Assembly: GCF_018336155.1 (NCBI RefSeq) | Contig: NZ_JAGYHF010000003.1 | Span: 186,001-250,000 of the forward strand | DNA length: 64,000 nucleotides | DNA from: Pseudomonas rustica | Lineage (GTDB): Bacteria; Pseudomonadota; Gammaproteobacteria; Pseudomonadales; Pseudomonadaceae | Direction of reading: 5' to 3' | Part shown: one piece after another, positions 53,309-62,878 of the stretch | Numbering within the stretch: position 1 is the first letter of the stretch | Layout of the letters: every line of letters starts with the position of its first letter | Translations under genes and position numbers: made by a program | The notes under the pieces: generated by a model | Database searches by the model: none | Told to the model about the DNA's origin: nothing | The model's input: the letters and a program-made list of their open reading frames with translations, nothing else

Positions 53309-54262
53309 TTAACGGGTGCGAAGTCCGTCAATAAAACTGAGGATTGTCGCGCCTAACTCGGCCGCGAGTGGCAAGTTTGGATCCTTGTAGGAGGCCAATT
53401 GCCGCTTCATGTCGTTATGCACAATGCGCAACACGTGGTTCATGCCCTCGATCACCACCAGTTCGGCATCCGGTTTGGCAGCCTTGAGCCGCTTGGCGTC
53501 GTCAACGCTGACCTGAATATCGTTCGTGCCCTGAATGATCAGCGCCGGCATTTTCAATTGCGCGAAGTCTTGCGCCGGATCCTGACGGAACAGCGAGATC
53601 AGATAAGGCTGCACGCTCGGGCGGAAGATCACCTGCAACGGCTGCGGCACGTTGTCATCGGTGCGACCGGCCTTGAGGCTGTCGAGCAGTTCGTTACTGC
53701 GCAGCATCAACGCCGGCGGCAGGCTCCGTGCCAGTTGTTCACGAATCACTTGATCGACCGGTCGGGCACTCCCCGACAGAGAGATCACCGCCGCCGCATC
53801 GACTTTCGGCGCGGCGAGACTGGCGATCAACGCGCCTTCACTGTGACCGAGCAGAATCAGCGGGCCGAAGCGCGGATCAGCCTTGAGCTTCTGCCCCCAC
53901 GCCACGGCATCGGCGGCATAAGATTCGATCGACAAATTGCGCTCGTCGGGCGTCGCCGGCAGGCTCGCGGCCACTCCACGTTTGTCGTAACGCACGCTGG
54001 CGATGTTGTGTTTGGCCAGCACCCACGCCAGCCGTTTAAGGCTGTCGTTGCGCCCGCCGTCGGGGTTGTTTCCGTCGCGGTCTGTAGGGCCGGAGCCGGA
54101 AATGATCAGGACAACCGGCACAGGCTTGTCGGACTTTGGCAGCAACAGCGAGCCGAAAAGTTCGCCGCTGCCGGTATCCAGAGTGACCGGGCGTTGTAAG
54201 ACCGTCGCTTGGGCAAAGCCCGTAAACAAGGTAAGACTCAAGAGCAAAACTCGCAGCATCAT
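53309..54262 (-). CDS. Secreted/periplasmic alpha/beta hydrolase
   Basis: 317 residues from ATG 54262 (the next codon, also ATG, is an alternative). A signal peptide ends near FAQA-TVL (residue 19). The alpha/beta hydrolase fold shows the oxyanion stretch LIISGSGPTDRDGNNPDGG (about 51-69), the nucleophile elbow GHSEGA (about 149-154) and a late aspartate/histidine pair (PDAELVVIEGMNHVLR, about 266-281). Probably a periplasmic esterase or peptidase-like hydrolase. Divergent from aroC, as PA1680 is in PAO1 by recall. Confidence 0.88.
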   Translation of the reverse strand: MMLRVLLLSLTLFTGFAQATVLQRPVTLDTGSGELFGSLLLPKSDKPVPVVLIISGSGPTDRDGNNPDGGRNDSLKRLAWVLAKHNIASVRYDKRGVAASLPATPDERNLSIESYAADAVAWGQKLKADPRFGPLILLGHSEGALIASLAAPKVDAAAVISLSGSARPVDQVIREQLARSLPPALMLRSNELLDSLKAGRTDDNVPQPLQVIFRPSVQPYLISLFRQDPAQDFAQLKMPALIIQGTNDIQVSVDDAKRLKAAKPDAELVVIEGMNHVLRIVHNDMKRQLASYKDPNLPLAAELGATILSFIDGLRTR

Positions 54263-54392
54263 CACGCCATCATTGGTCAAGGTGCCGGTTGGACTCGCCA
54301 ACACCGCTAAGGTTCGAGGATGAACTACTCGGTTAGCCTGCGTATACTGGCGCGCATCACGAATTTGGGTTTGATTTCACGGAGCGTCCTGC

Positions 54393-55484
54393 ATGTCCGG
54401 CAATACCTACGGCAAGTTGTTCACTGTCACCACCGCTGGCGAAAGCCATGGTCCGGCGTTGGTCGCCATTGTCGACGGCTGCCCGCCGGGCCTGGAGATC
54501 TCCCTCGAAGACCTGCAGCGCGACCTCGATCGCCGCAAGCCCGGCACCAGCCGCCACACTACCCAGCGTCAGGAAGCCGACGAAGTCGAAATCCTTTCCG
54601 GCGTGTTCGAAGGGCGCACCACCGGCTGCTCGATCGGCCTGCTGATCCGCAACACCGACCAGAAGTCCAAGGACTACTCGGCGATCAAGGATCTGTTCCG
54701 CCCGGCCCACGCCGACTACACCTATCACCATAAATACGGCGAGCGCGACTACCGTGGCGGTGGCCGCAGCTCGGCGCGCGAAACCGCGATGCGCGTGGCG
54801 GCCGGTGCAATCGCGAAGAAATACCTGGCCAGCCAAGGCATCGTCATCCGTGGCTACATGAGCCAGCTCGGCCCGATCGAAATCCCGTTCAAGACCTGGG
54901 ATTCGGTGGAAGAGAACGCCTTCTTCAGCCCCGATCCGGACAAAGTCCCGGAACTGGAAGCCTACATGGATCAATTGCGTCGCGATCAGGACTCGGTCGG
55001 GGCGAAGATCACCGTCGTCGCCGAAGGTGTGATGCCGGGTCTCGGCGAGCCGATTTTCGACCGTCTCGACGCAGAACTGGCGCACGCGCTGATGAGCATC
55101 AACGCGGTCAAAGGCGTGGAAATTGGCGCCGGTTTCGCCTCGGTCGCCCAACGCGGCACCGAACACCGCGATGAAATGACCCCGCAAGGTTTCCTCAGCA
55201 ACAATGCCGGCGGCATTCTCGGTGGTATTTCTTCCGGTCAGCCGATCGTTGCCCATCTGGCCTTGAAGCCGACTTCCAGCATCACCACCCCGGGCCGTTC
55301 GATCGACATCCACGGCAACCCGGTCGATGTCATCACCAAGGGCCGTCACGACCCGTGCGTTGGCATCCGCGCCACGCCGATTGCCGAAGCGATGATGGCC
55401 ATCGTGTTGATGGATCATCTGCTGCGTCACCGTGGCCAGAACGCCGATGTGCGCGTGAGCACGCCGGTGCTGGGTCAGCTTTGA
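54393..55484 (+). CDS. aroC: Chorismate synthase
   Basis: 363 residues, standard length. Starts [21 protein letters not shown]; family signatures include [18 protein letters not shown] (about 16-33), [18 protein letters not shown] (about 124-141) and the late [19 protein letters not shown]. It converts EPSP to chorismate with reduced FMN, the final step of the shikimate pathway. Cytoplasmic. Followed 34 bases later by an MFS gene, so co-transcription is possible. Confidence 0.97.
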   Translation: MSGNTYGKLFTVTTAGESHGPALVAIVDGCPPGLEISLEDLQRDLDRRKPGTSRHTTQRQEADEVEILSGVFEGRTTGCSIGLLIRNTDQKSKDYSAIKDLFRPAHADYTYHHKYGERDYRGGGRSSARETAMRVAAGAIAKKYLASQGIVIRGYMSQLGPIEIPFKTWDSVEENAFFSPDPDKVPELEAYMDQLRRDQDSVGAKITVVAEGVMPGLGEPIFDRLDAELAHALMSINAVKGVEIGAGFASVAQRGTEHRDEMTPQGFLSNNAGGILGGISSGQPIVAHLALKPTSSITTPGRSIDIHGNPVDVITKGRHDPCVGIRATPIAEAMMAIVLMDHLLRHRGQNADVRVSTPVLGQL

Positions 55485-55518
55485 TGGCAGGCTCTAAAGC
55501 CGTCGCGGCATAACTGGC

Positions 55519-56664
55519 GTGGCGGCGCTCCCTTACTGGCGGCTGGCCAGTTTCTATCTGTTCTATTTCGCCTTGCTTGGTTCGACTGCGCCGTTTCTGG
55601 CGCTGTACTTCGATCACCTCGGTTTCAGTCCGGCGCGAATCGGTGAACTGGTGGCCATCCCGATGCTGATGCGCTGCGTGGCGCCGAACATCTGGGGCTG
55701 GCTCGGCGACTACACCGGCAAACGTCTGGCGATCGTGCGCTTCGGCGCCGTGTGTACGCTGCTGACCTTCTCGTTGATTTTCGTCAGCAAAACCTACGCC
55801 TGGCTGGCAATGGTCATGGCGCTGCACGCATTCTTCTGGCACGCGGTGCTGCCGCAGTTCGAAGTCATCACCCTCGCGCATTTGCAGGGGCAGACCTCGC
55901 GTTACAGCCAGATTCGCCTGTGGGGGTCGATCGGTTTCATCATCACCGTGGTCGTGCTCGGTCGTCTGTTCGAATGGCTCAGCCTCGACATCTACCCGGC
56001 GGCGCTGGTGCTAATCATGGCCGGCATCGTCCTCAGTAGCTTGTGGGTGCCAAACGCACAACCGCCGCAAGGCAATCGTCCGACCGGCGAGGGTTTCCTC
56101 AAGCAACTGCGCAATCCCGGCGTGCTGGCGTTTTATGGCTGCGTGGCGCTGATGCAGATGAGCCACGGCCCGTATTACACCTTTCTGACCTTGCACCTTG
56201 AACGGCTTGGCTACACGCGCGGCACCATCGGCATGCTCTGGGCCGTGGGTGTCGTCGCCGAAGTGCTGATGTTCATGGCGATGAGCCGGATTCTCGCGCG
56301 GTTTTCTCTGCGTCGGGTGTTGATGGTGAGTTTTCTGCTGGCGGCGCTGCGCTGGTTGCTGCTAGGTTCGTTCGCCGAGTTTCTCTGGGTGCTGTTGTTC
56401 GCGCAGGTTCTGCACGCGGCGACCTTCGGCAGTTTTCACGCCGCTGCCATCGCCTTCGTGCAACGTAGCTTCGGCGCGCGCCAGCAAGGGCAGGGCCAAG
56501 CGCTGTATGCGGCGCTGGCCGGCACCGGCGGCGCGATGGGCGCGTTGTATTCCGGTTACAGCTGGAATGCCCTCGGCGCGACATTGACCTTTAGTATTGC
56601 CAGTCTCGCGGCGCTCGCCGCTGCCGTTATCATTGCCACACGTATGCAAGAGGACAGGCCATGA
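55519..56664 (+). CDS. MFS transporter (HcaT-like, MFS_1_like family)
   Basis: 381 residues beginning at GTG 55519, with no clear ribosome site, and twelve predicted membrane helices. It resembles the HcaT/phenylpropionate-permease branch of MFS (PF12832 type). The stop overlaps the mtnB start by four bases (ATGA), so translation is coupled to methionine salvage. That coupling makes uptake of a methylthioribose-type compound or a related metabolite an open possibility; the family alone does not say so. Inner membrane. Confidence 0.88.
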   Translation: MAALPYWRLASFYLFYFALLGSTAPFLALYFDHLGFSPARIGELVAIPMLMRCVAPNIWGWLGDYTGKRLAIVRFGAVCTLLTFSLIFVSKTYAWLAMVMALHAFFWHAVLPQFEVITLAHLQGQTSRYSQIRLWGSIGFIITVVVLGRLFEWLSLDIYPAALVLIMAGIVLSSLWVPNAQPPQGNRPTGEGFLKQLRNPGVLAFYGCVALMQMSHGPYYTFLTLHLERLGYTRGTIGMLWAVGVVAEVLMFMAMSRILARFSLRRVLMVSFLLAALRWLLLGSFAEFLWVLLFAQVLHAATFGSFHAAAIAFVQRSFGARQQGQGQALYAALAGTGGAMGALYSGYSWNALGATLTFSIASLAALAAAVIIATRMQEDRP

Positions 56665-57287
56665 GCCTTACGCGTGAACAGTTCGCCCAGCAAATCGTCG
56701 ACGCCGGGCGTTTTCTTTATGGTCGCGGCTGGTCGCCGGCCACCAGCAGCAATTACTCGACGCGTCTGTCGCCGAGTGAAGCGCTGCTGACGGTGTCGGG
56801 CAAGCACAAGGGCCAGTTGGGTCTGGACGATGTGCTCGCCACCGACCTTTCCGGCAATAGCCTGGAGCCGGGCAAAAAACCGTCCGCCGAAACCCTGCTG
56901 CACACTCAGCTGTATAGCTGGCGGCCGGAGATCGGCGCGGTGTTGCACACCCATTCGGTCAACGCCACGGTGCTGTCGCGCCTGACCCCGGAAGACTTTA
57001 TCGAGTTCGAAGACTACGAACTGCAAAAAGCCTTCAGCGGTGTTTCGACCCATGAATCGCGGGTGCGCGTGCCGATTTTCGACAACGACCAGGACATTGC
57101 GCGCCTCGCCGCCAAGGTGCAGCCTTGGCTCGACGCCCACCCTGATTGCGTCGGCTATCTGATTCGCGGCCACGGCCTCTATACCTGGGGCGCGCAGATG
57201 AACGACGCGTTGCGCCAGATCGAGGCCTTTGAATTTCTGTTTGAATGCGAGTTGAAAACCCGCAGCGTCATGAACCGCCAAGGCTGA
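56661..57287 (+). CDS. mtnB: Methylthioribulose-1-phosphate dehydratase
   Basis: 208 residues of the class II aldolase/adducin fold. Metal-site motifs: HTHSVNAT (about 97-104) and the late RGHGLYTWG (about 167-175). It dehydrates 5-methylthioribulose-1-phosphate in the methionine salvage pathway. Translation-coupled to the MFS gene upstream; the next pathway genes mtnD and mtnC follow. MtnA and MtnK or MtnP functions are not in this window. Confidence 0.95.
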   Translation: MSLTREQFAQQIVDAGRFLYGRGWSPATSSNYSTRLSPSEALLTVSGKHKGQLGLDDVLATDLSGNSLEPGKKPSAETLLHTQLYSWRPEIGAVLHTHSVNATVLSRLTPEDFIEFEDYELQKAFSGVSTHESRVRVPIFDNDQDIARLAAKVQPWLDAHPDCVGYLIRGHGLYTWGAQMNDALRQIEAFEFLFECELKTRSVMNRQG

Positions 57288-57381
57288 CTTCACCAGAAGT
57301 AGCCCATTTGCCTGATGAAATGCTGTGCCCGACCGGTCTGCAAGAACCGGACGGCAAGGCCGATACCGAGGAATTGCCCCA

Positions 57382-57927
57382 ATGAGCAGCCTGTCCGTCT
57401 ATCACGTCTCCAGCCCCGACATTCCCAACAAAGTGCTGACCCACTTTGAAGACATCGCCTCGACCCTGGCCGAGCAGGGCGTGCGCTTCGACCGCTGGCA
57501 AGCCGCCGCCAAGATCCAGCCCGGCGCTACCCAGGAAGAAGTGATCAGCGCTTATAAAGAGCAGATCGACATGCTGATGACCGAACGCGGTTACATCACC
57601 GTCGACGTGATCAGCCTGAACAGCGATCACCCGCAAAAAGCCGAATTGCGCGCCAAGTTCCTCGAAGAACATCGCCATGGCGAAGACGAAGTACGCTTTT
57701 TCGTCGCCGGCCGTGGGCTGTTTACCCTGCACGTCGACGATTACGTCTACGCCGTACTCTGCGAGAAGAACGATCTGATCTCGGTACCGGCCGGCACCAA
57801 ACACTGGTTTGATATGGGCGAGCATCCGCACTTTGTCGCGATCCGCTTGTTCAACAATCCTGAAGGTTGGGTTGCCAACTTCACCGGCGAAGACATTGCC
57901 GGTCGTTTCCCGCGTCTGGAGGATTGA
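57382..57927 (+). CDS. mtnD: Acireductone dioxygenase
   Basis: 181 residues from ATG 57382, preceded by GAGGAA; the open frame upstream is not conserved. Cupin fold with metal ligands HRHGEDEVR (about 97-105) and the later KHWFDMG (about 141-147). It cleaves acireductone: the iron form yields the 2-oxo acid precursor of methionine, the nickel form an off-pathway product. Directly precedes mtnC. Confidence 0.95.
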   Translation: MSSLSVYHVSSPDIPNKVLTHFEDIASTLAEQGVRFDRWQAAAKIQPGATQEEVISAYKEQIDMLMTERGYITVDVISLNSDHPQKAELRAKFLEEHRHGEDEVRFFVAGRGLFTLHVDDYVYAVLCEKNDLISVPAGTKHWFDMGEHPHFVAIRLFNNPEGWVANFTGEDIAGRFPRLED

Positions 57928-57931
57928 GTCG

Positions 57932-58615
57932 ATGTCGATCAAAGCCATTGTCACTGACATCGAAGGCACCACCAGTGCGGTGAGTTTCGTTTTCGACGTG
58001 TTGTTTCCGTACGCGGCCAAGCATTTGCCGGACTTCGTGCGGCAGAACGCCGAGCGTGCCGATGTCGCCGAGCAACTCGACGCCGTGCGCCGTGACAGCA
58101 ATGCACCGCAGGCCGATGTTGAGCGAGTTGTTGAAATTCTGCTGAGCTGGATCGAGGAAGACCGCAAAGCCACGCCGCTCAAGGCTTTGCAAGGCATGGT
58201 CTGGGCGCAGGGTTATCACGCCGGGCAGTTGAAAGGGCATGTTTACCCGGACGCGGTTGAAGCGCTGCAACGCTGGCACGCGGCGGGTTATCAACTGTTT
58301 GTGTATTCGTCGGGGTCGATTCAGGCGCAGAAGCTGATTTTCGGTTGTTCCGAGGCGGGGGATTTGACGCCGCTATTCAGCGGGTATTTCGACACCACGT
58401 CGGGGCCCAAGCGTGAGGCGCAGTCTTACACCAACATTCAGCAAGCCATCGGCGTCGCGCCCGAGGAAATTTTATTCCTCTCGGACATCGTCGAAGAACT
58501 CGACGCCGCACAAGCCGCCGGCCTGCAAACCTGCGGCCTGGCCCGCGAAGGCGGCGAGCTGGGCAACCACATCACCGTCGACACCTTCACCGGAATAGAA
58601 CCCGAAGCCTTCTAA
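57932..58615 (+). CDS. mtnC: Enolase-phosphatase E1
   Basis: 227 residues from ATG 57932, with GGAGG 10 bases upstream and only 4 bases after the mtnD stop. HAD motif I reads VTDIEGTTS (about 7-15), the variant typical of MtnC, with motif II in [11 protein letters not shown] (about 125-135) and motif IV in [10 protein letters not shown] (about 184-193). It enolises and dephosphorylates 2,3-diketo-5-methylthiopentyl-1-phosphate to acireductone. Cytoplasmic; last gene of the operon. Confidence 0.95.
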   Translation: MSIKAIVTDIEGTTSAVSFVFDVLFPYAAKHLPDFVRQNAERADVAEQLDAVRRDSNAPQADVERVVEILLSWIEEDRKATPLKALQGMVWAQGYHAGQLKGHVYPDAVEALQRWHAAGYQLFVYSSGSIQAQKLIFGCSEAGDLTPLFSGYFDTTSGPKREAQSYTNIQQAIGVAPEEILFLSDIVEELDAAQAAGLQTCGLAREGGELGNHITVDTFTGIEPEAF

Positions 58616-58628
58616 CCACACAAAACCC

Positions 58629-58714
58629 CTGTAGGAGCTGCGGAACGCTGCGATCTTTTGATCTTGTTTTTAGAATCAGGATCAAAAGATCGCAGCGTTC
58701 CGCAGCTACTACAA
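58629..58714. repeat. REP pair, inverted (family 2)
   Basis: TGTAGGAGCTGCGGAACGCT (58630 onward) faces an inverted copy ending at 58713 with one mismatch. 3' of mtnC. Confidence 0.88.
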
Positions 58715-58745
58715 AGAGTTCGCGATCGCAGTAGAGATCGCGCAC

Positions 58746-58786
58746 AAAAAAACAGGCCGTGAAGCGAGAGCTCCACGGCCTGTTTC
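58746..58786. terminator. Bidirectional terminator before the DUF3509 gene
   Basis: AAACAGGCCGTG (58750-58761) pairs with CACGGCCTGTTT (58774-58785). On the minus strand seven T follow; on the plus strand the T run is weaker. Confidence 0.88.
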
Positions 58787-58805
58787 GTTTAAAGCGTTCT
58801 ACCAA

Positions 58806-59084
58806 TTACAGCGAGTGATACGTCGGCAGGGCAAAACGCTGTTGGCTTTGCAGCATGCCGATTTGTGGCAGCTCACTGGCTTGTTCTGCCAGGTCACGAC
58901 GGATCGCGCTGATCGCCCACGACAGTTGGTCGCCGGCATGCAGTTGTTGATAAGTCAGTGCGCGTTTAAACACTTTGCCGTCGCTGCTGCGCAGGGTCAG
59001 CAGGATCCCGCCATCAGGACGTGGCGCAGTGGTGACGTCGAAGTTGGAGAACAGGGAGGTAAATTTCTCTTGGATCAGGCTCAT
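58806..59084 (-). CDS. DUF3509 family protein
   Basis: 92 residues from ATG 59084 (open frame upstream is not conserved). The sequence MSLIQEKFTSLFSNFDV, PRPDGGILLTLRSSDGK and a final IRRDLAEQ segment is the layout of DUF3509, a small cytoplasmic family found, as far as I know, mainly in Pseudomonas, often several per genome. No function is established. The 390-base AT-rich gap upstream (59085-59474) should carry its promoter and that of the divergent acyl-CoA synthetase. Confidence 0.82.
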   Translation of the reverse strand: MSLIQEKFTSLFSNFDVTTAPRPDGGILLTLRSSDGKVFKRALTYQQLHAGDQLSWAISAIRRDLAEQASELPQIGMLQSQQRFALPTYHSL

Positions 59085-59474
59085 GTCTTTCAGCTCCGTA
59101 TGCACTTGAATGGCAAGCATGCAGAGGAGGTTGCAGAGTTTGTGCCAGCATTTGATTAAAAAAATATCGTTATAAATCAATAGCTTGAAAATTATTATTT
59201 TTGAAGGCGTCGTGCAATCTGCATGAGTGGCCATCGTGCATCCTGCATTTTGCGGGATCATGATCATTTCTACGGAACCAAACGCTGACCCGGAGATCAG
59301 CTCCGCGCCCGCCACGTCAGCGGATACAAAACATTGCAAAAACCGCGTGTACAGCCTGAGAAGCGCTGACGTATTTTCGATCTCGACCCGCGCTCGAATG
59401 CGCCGGTTGCTTCAAGGCACAGCCCGAAAAATAAAAACATCGACCTGCACGCCAAGGTCGAACGGGGAGCTTCC
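59085..59474. promoter_or_regulatory. 390-base divergent intergenic region
   Basis: Between DUF3509 (minus) and the acyl-CoA synthetase (plus). Very AT-rich at 59150-59205, plainer further on. No gene, REP or clear operator was seen, and no coding frame is convincing. Confidence 0.55.
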
Positions 59475-61313
59475 ATGCGTCACGCGCCAAGCGACACGAT
59501 TACCTGGAGCATGATGCTCCGCAAACTGCCGATGATTGCCAAAGCCATCCCGCGGGTGGTCAAAGGCATGAAGGTGGCCAACGTCACGGATCCGACCCAA
59601 AGCTGTGGCCTTGGCTGGACGTTCGAACAAGCAACCCTGCGCAACCCCGACGGCCCGGCGCTATTGCACGGCGACGTGGCGCTGACGTACTCACAAGTCA
59701 ACCAGTGGGCCAACCGTATCGCTCACTATCTGAACGGGCAGGGCATCGGCAAGGGCGACGTGGTCGCGGTGTTTATCGAGAACCGTCCGGAGTTGCTGGT
59801 GACGATTTTGGCGTTGGCCAAGGTCGGCGCCGTCAGTGCGCTGCTGAACACGTCGCAGACCCGCGACACGCTGATCCACAGCATTAATCTGGTAGCGCCG
59901 GTAGCGATTGTCGTTGGCGAAGAGCTGGTTGCGGCTTATTCAACGGTGCGCGAGCAAGTGGCAATCACCGCGCCACGCACCTGGTTTGTCGCCGATCAGG
60001 ACACTTACAGCCATCCGGGCATTGCGCCCGACGGCTTCGTCAATCTGATCAGCGCCAGTGCCGACGCCTCCAGCGAAAATCCGCCGAGCAGCCAGCAAAT
60101 CTTCTTCGACGACCCGTGTTTCTACATCTACACCTCCGGCACCACCGGGCTGCCGAAGGCCGGGGTGTTCAAGCACGGGCGCTGGATGCGCAGCTCCGCG
60201 AGCTTCGGCATGATCGCCCTCAACATGGGCCCCGACGACGTCGTCTATTGCACCTTGCCGCTGTACCACGCCACCGGCCTCTGCGTGTGCTGGGGCTCGG
60301 CGGTCAACGGCGCTTCAGGCTTCGCGATCCGGCGTAAATTCAGCGCCAGTCAGTTCTGGAACGACGTGCGCCGTTATCGCGCCACCACCATTGGTTACGT
60401 CGGCGAATTGTGCCGTTATCTGGTCGATCAACCGGCCAGCGCCGACGACAACCGCCACGACGTGCGCAAGATGATCGGCAACGGTTTGCGCCCCGGCGCC
60501 TGGGCTGAGTTCAAAACGCGCTTTGCGGTGGATCACATCTGCGAGCTGTACGCGGCCAGCGACGGCAACATCGGCTTCACCAATATTCTCAACTTCGACA
60601 ACACCATCGGTTTCTCGCTGATGGCCTGGGAGTTGGTCGCCTACGATCACGACAGCGGTGAGCCTCTGCGCAGCGACGACGGTTTTATGCGCAAGGTCGA
60701 CAAAGGCGAGCAGGGCCTGTTGCTGGCGCGGATCGACGAGAAAGCGCCGCTGGACGGTTACACCGATCCACAGAAAACCGCGAAAGTTGTACTGCAGGAT
60801 GTGTTCGCCAAAGGTGACCGATTCTTCAATACCGGCGATCTGCTGCGCAACATCGGTTTCGGTCATGCGCAATTTGTTGATCGACTCGGTGACACCTATC
60901 GCTGGAAGGGCGAAAACGTCTCGACCACCGAGGTTGAAAACCTGCTGCTGCAACATCCGCACATCTCTGAAGCGGTGGCCTATGGCGTGGAAATCCGCAA
61001 TACCAACGGCCGCGCCGGCATGGCGGCGATTACGCCAGCGGAATCCCTCGCGACCCTGGATTTCGCCGAGTTACTGACTTTTGCTCGGGAGCGCATGCCG
61101 GCCTACGCGGTGCCGCTGTTCCTGCGGGTAAAGGTGAAGATGGAAACCACGGGTACTTTCAAATACCAGAAAACCCGCCTGAAGAATGAAGGCTTCGACC
61201 CCGGCCAGACGGGCGATGACCCGATTTACGCATGGCTGCCCGGTACGCAGACTTACGTTCGCGTGACCGATGAAATATTGGCGGGCATTTATCAGGGCAA
61301 GCATCGTTATTGA
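59475..61313 (+). CDS. Long-chain acyl-CoA synthetase (FATP/very-long-chain type)
   Basis: 612 residues. The AMP-binding P-loop is YIYTSGTTGLPKAG (about 216-229), the adenylate motif TGDLL follows in FNTGDLL (about 454-460), and the fatty-acyl signature GDTYRWKGENVSTTEVE (about 473-489) is the FATP-type form. Most similar to the SLC27/FadD6 branch rather than FadD. It activates fatty acids to CoA thioesters in the cytoplasm or at the inner membrane. ATG 59475 has GGGGAG at a good distance. Its neighbours give no pathway clue; by recall this region is not part of the PAO1 aroC-speE stretch. Confidence 0.9.
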   Translation: MRHAPSDTITWSMMLRKLPMIAKAIPRVVKGMKVANVTDPTQSCGLGWTFEQATLRNPDGPALLHGDVALTYSQVNQWANRIAHYLNGQGIGKGDVVAVFIENRPELLVTILALAKVGAVSALLNTSQTRDTLIHSINLVAPVAIVVGEELVAAYSTVREQVAITAPRTWFVADQDTYSHPGIAPDGFVNLISASADASSENPPSSQQIFFDDPCFYIYTSGTTGLPKAGVFKHGRWMRSSASFGMIALNMGPDDVVYCTLPLYHATGLCVCWGSAVNGASGFAIRRKFSASQFWNDVRRYRATTIGYVGELCRYLVDQPASADDNRHDVRKMIGNGLRPGAWAEFKTRFAVDHICELYAASDGNIGFTNILNFDNTIGFSLMAWELVAYDHDSGEPLRSDDGFMRKVDKGEQGLLLARIDEKAPLDGYTDPQKTAKVVLQDVFAKGDRFFNTGDLLRNIGFGHAQFVDRLGDTYRWKGENVSTTEVENLLLQHPHISEAVAYGVEIRNTNGRAGMAAITPAESLATLDFAELLTFARERMPAYAVPLFLRVKVKMETTGTFKYQKTRLKNEGFDPGQTGDDPIYAWLPGTQTYVRVTDEILAGIYQGKHRY

Positions 61314-61345
61314 ATCTGGCTATAGGCCGACTTGAGAAAAAGGGG

Positions 61346-61378
61346 GTGACAGTTTTCCTCGCGCTCGGGAAACTGTCG
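61346..61378. other. Long hairpin in the ankyrin gene leader
   Basis: GACAGTTTTCC (61348-61358) pairs with GGGAAACTGTC (61367-61377), an 11-base stem with one wobble, but without a T run. It lies just after the acyl-CoA synthetase stop and before the ankyrin gene. Confidence 0.5.
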
Positions 61379-61409
61379 GCTTTCCGATTGACCGAAAGTG
61401 GAGTTGCCC

Positions 61410-61928
61410 ATGTCCGAACAAAGCCGCCAGATGACCCCTGAAGAAGCCGCCGAATTCACCGAGCAGGTTTTCAACAAGGCGCGCGACGGTGATGCCGAGA
61501 TGCTTGATCGCCTGGTCAGCGCCGGTTTGCCGGTCAACTTGAAGAACAGCAAGGGCGACACGCTGCTGATGCTCGCCAGTTACTACGGCCATATCGACGC
61601 GGTGAATGTGCTGCTTAAACACAAAGCCGATCCGGAAATGCGCAATGGCAACGGCCAGAGCCCGATTGCCGGGGCGGCATTCAAAGGTGATCTGGCCGTG
61701 GTCAAGGCGTTGGTCGAGGCGGGTGCCGAGATCGAAGGTTCGTCGTTTGACGGCCGCACGGCGTTGATGATGGCGGCGATGTTTAACCGTGTAGAGATCG
61801 TCGATTACTTGCTCGGCAAAGGTGCCAACGCGCAGGCCAAGGACGCCAACGGCGCGACGGCGCTGGACGCGGCGCGCACCATGGGCGCAGTCGATACCAC
61901 GGCGCAGCTGGAAAAATTGTTGGGTTGA
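61410..61928 (+). CDS. Ankyrin-repeat protein
   Basis: 172 residues from ATG 61410 (an upstream start at 61398 is possible). Four ankyrin repeats are readable from about 45 to 165, with the TPLHxAA-type pattern degenerate as TLLMLASYYGHIDAVNVLL, SPIAGAAFKGDLAVVKALV, TALMMAAMFNRVEIVDYLL and TALDAARTMG. No signal peptide, so cytoplasmic, unlike the periplasmic catalase-linked AnkB of Pseudomonas. It binds some partner protein; which one is unknown. Confidence 0.87.
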   Translation: MSEQSRQMTPEEAAEFTEQVFNKARDGDAEMLDRLVSAGLPVNLKNSKGDTLLMLASYYGHIDAVNVLLKHKADPEMRNGNGQSPIAGAAFKGDLAVVKALVEAGAEIEGSSFDGRTALMMAAMFNRVEIVDYLLGKGANAQAKDANGATALDAARTMGAVDTTAQLEKLLG

Positions 61929-61933
61929 TAAAG

Positions 61934-62007
61934 TCAAAAGATCGCAGCCTGCGGCAGCTCCTACACTGATTCCTCTGTAGGAGCTGCCGTAGGCTGCGAT
62001 CTTTTGC
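61934..62007. repeat. REP pair, inverted (family 2)
   Basis: AAAAGATCGCAGCCTGCGGC (61936-61955) faces an inverted copy ending at 62006 with one mismatch. It reads in the opposite orientation to the other family 2 pairs. Confidence 0.85.
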
Positions 62008-62061
62008 GTTGTGCGCTATCCTCCGCGCCCTCAAATTTCACCTTCCACAGGATCCGCCCTC

Positions 62062-62592
62062 ATGAAAGCCGCACTCGTCGAACTCATCAGCAAAATCAGC
62101 TCCGGCTGCATGGCCGAGGACGAGATCCTGAACGTCGCCGATGAAGCGGCGCAAGCCTACGCCGATGCCGATACTTTTCTGACAGCCAACCCAGACATCA
62201 ACTACGACGACACCTTCCCGATCCCGTTGGGCGAGTGGGTCGTCGTCGGCAGCCTGCCGGAAACCGTGTTGTTCCAGGCAGACACCTACGTTGACCTGTT
62301 CGCGCAGATCGTCGCCTCGTTCGGCCCGGGCGTGGATTTCAATCTCAAGCCCAAGCAACTGGCGAAAACCGAAGCCCTGACCGCGCTCAACCGCATTCAG
62401 GTGCAGATGAGCAGCATGAACAAGGAAAACGGCGGTTACACGCTGATGAACTTCAGCCAGTTGCTCGACGACGAGCTGCAAATGGTGCTGGTCTTCGGCA
62501 ACGACGTGCCGCGCGTGCTGGAGTTGTGCGCCGAAGTCGGCATCAACGCTGCACCCGCGCTGGAAGCCTTGAAGATCGCCGTTCACGTCTGA
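62062..62592 (+). CDS. Conserved cytoplasmic protein, function unknown
   Basis: 176 residues from ATG 62062; the open frame further upstream begins in the REP and is not supported. Acidic, no signal peptide or membrane segment, rich in helices and including the aromatic stretch IPLGEWVVVGSLPETVLF (about 55-72). I do not recognise a family. It lies between the ankyrin gene and a small membrane protein gene, with spacing that does not suggest a tight operon. Confidence 0.7.
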   Translation: MKAALVELISKISSGCMAEDEILNVADEAAQAYADADTFLTANPDINYDDTFPIPLGEWVVVGSLPETVLFQADTYVDLFAQIVASFGPGVDFNLKPKQLAKTEALTALNRIQVQMSSMNKENGGYTLMNFSQLLDDELQMVLVFGNDVPRVLELCAEVGINAAPALEALKIAVHV

Positions 62593-62663
62593 GTGCAATA
62601 AAAGGGAACCCTGCGCGCGACCGTCTATCCTAAAAGTGCATGCCACTATTCTGGAGCGACACC

Positions 62664-62855
62664 ATGGGTTCCACGTTCAACGGTCTGATCGGCCTGATCA
62701 TCCTCGCCCTCGACATCTGGGCCATCATCAATGTGCTGAAAAGCGGCGCGACCACCGGGATGAAAATCGTCTGGGTGCTGCTGATCATCCTCCTGCCGGT
62801 ACTGGGTCTGATCATCTGGGCAATCGCCGGGCCACGCGGTAACGTCCGGATCTGA
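62664..62855 (+). CDS. Small PLDc_N-type membrane protein
   Basis: 63 residues from ATG 62664, with GGAG 10 bases upstream. Two membrane helices with the family pattern ILALDIWAIINVLKSG and WVLLIILLPVLGLIIW, then the conserved IAGPRG near the end. This matches the PLDc_N (phospholipase D N-terminal) domain family of stand-alone small membrane proteins. Function unknown. GC-rich third positions support coding. Confidence 0.82.
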   Translation: MGSTFNGLIGLIILALDIWAIINVLKSGATTGMKIVWVLLIILLPVLGLIIWAIAGPRGNVRI

Positions 62856-62878
62856 ATCAGCTAACACCGCAATACCCC

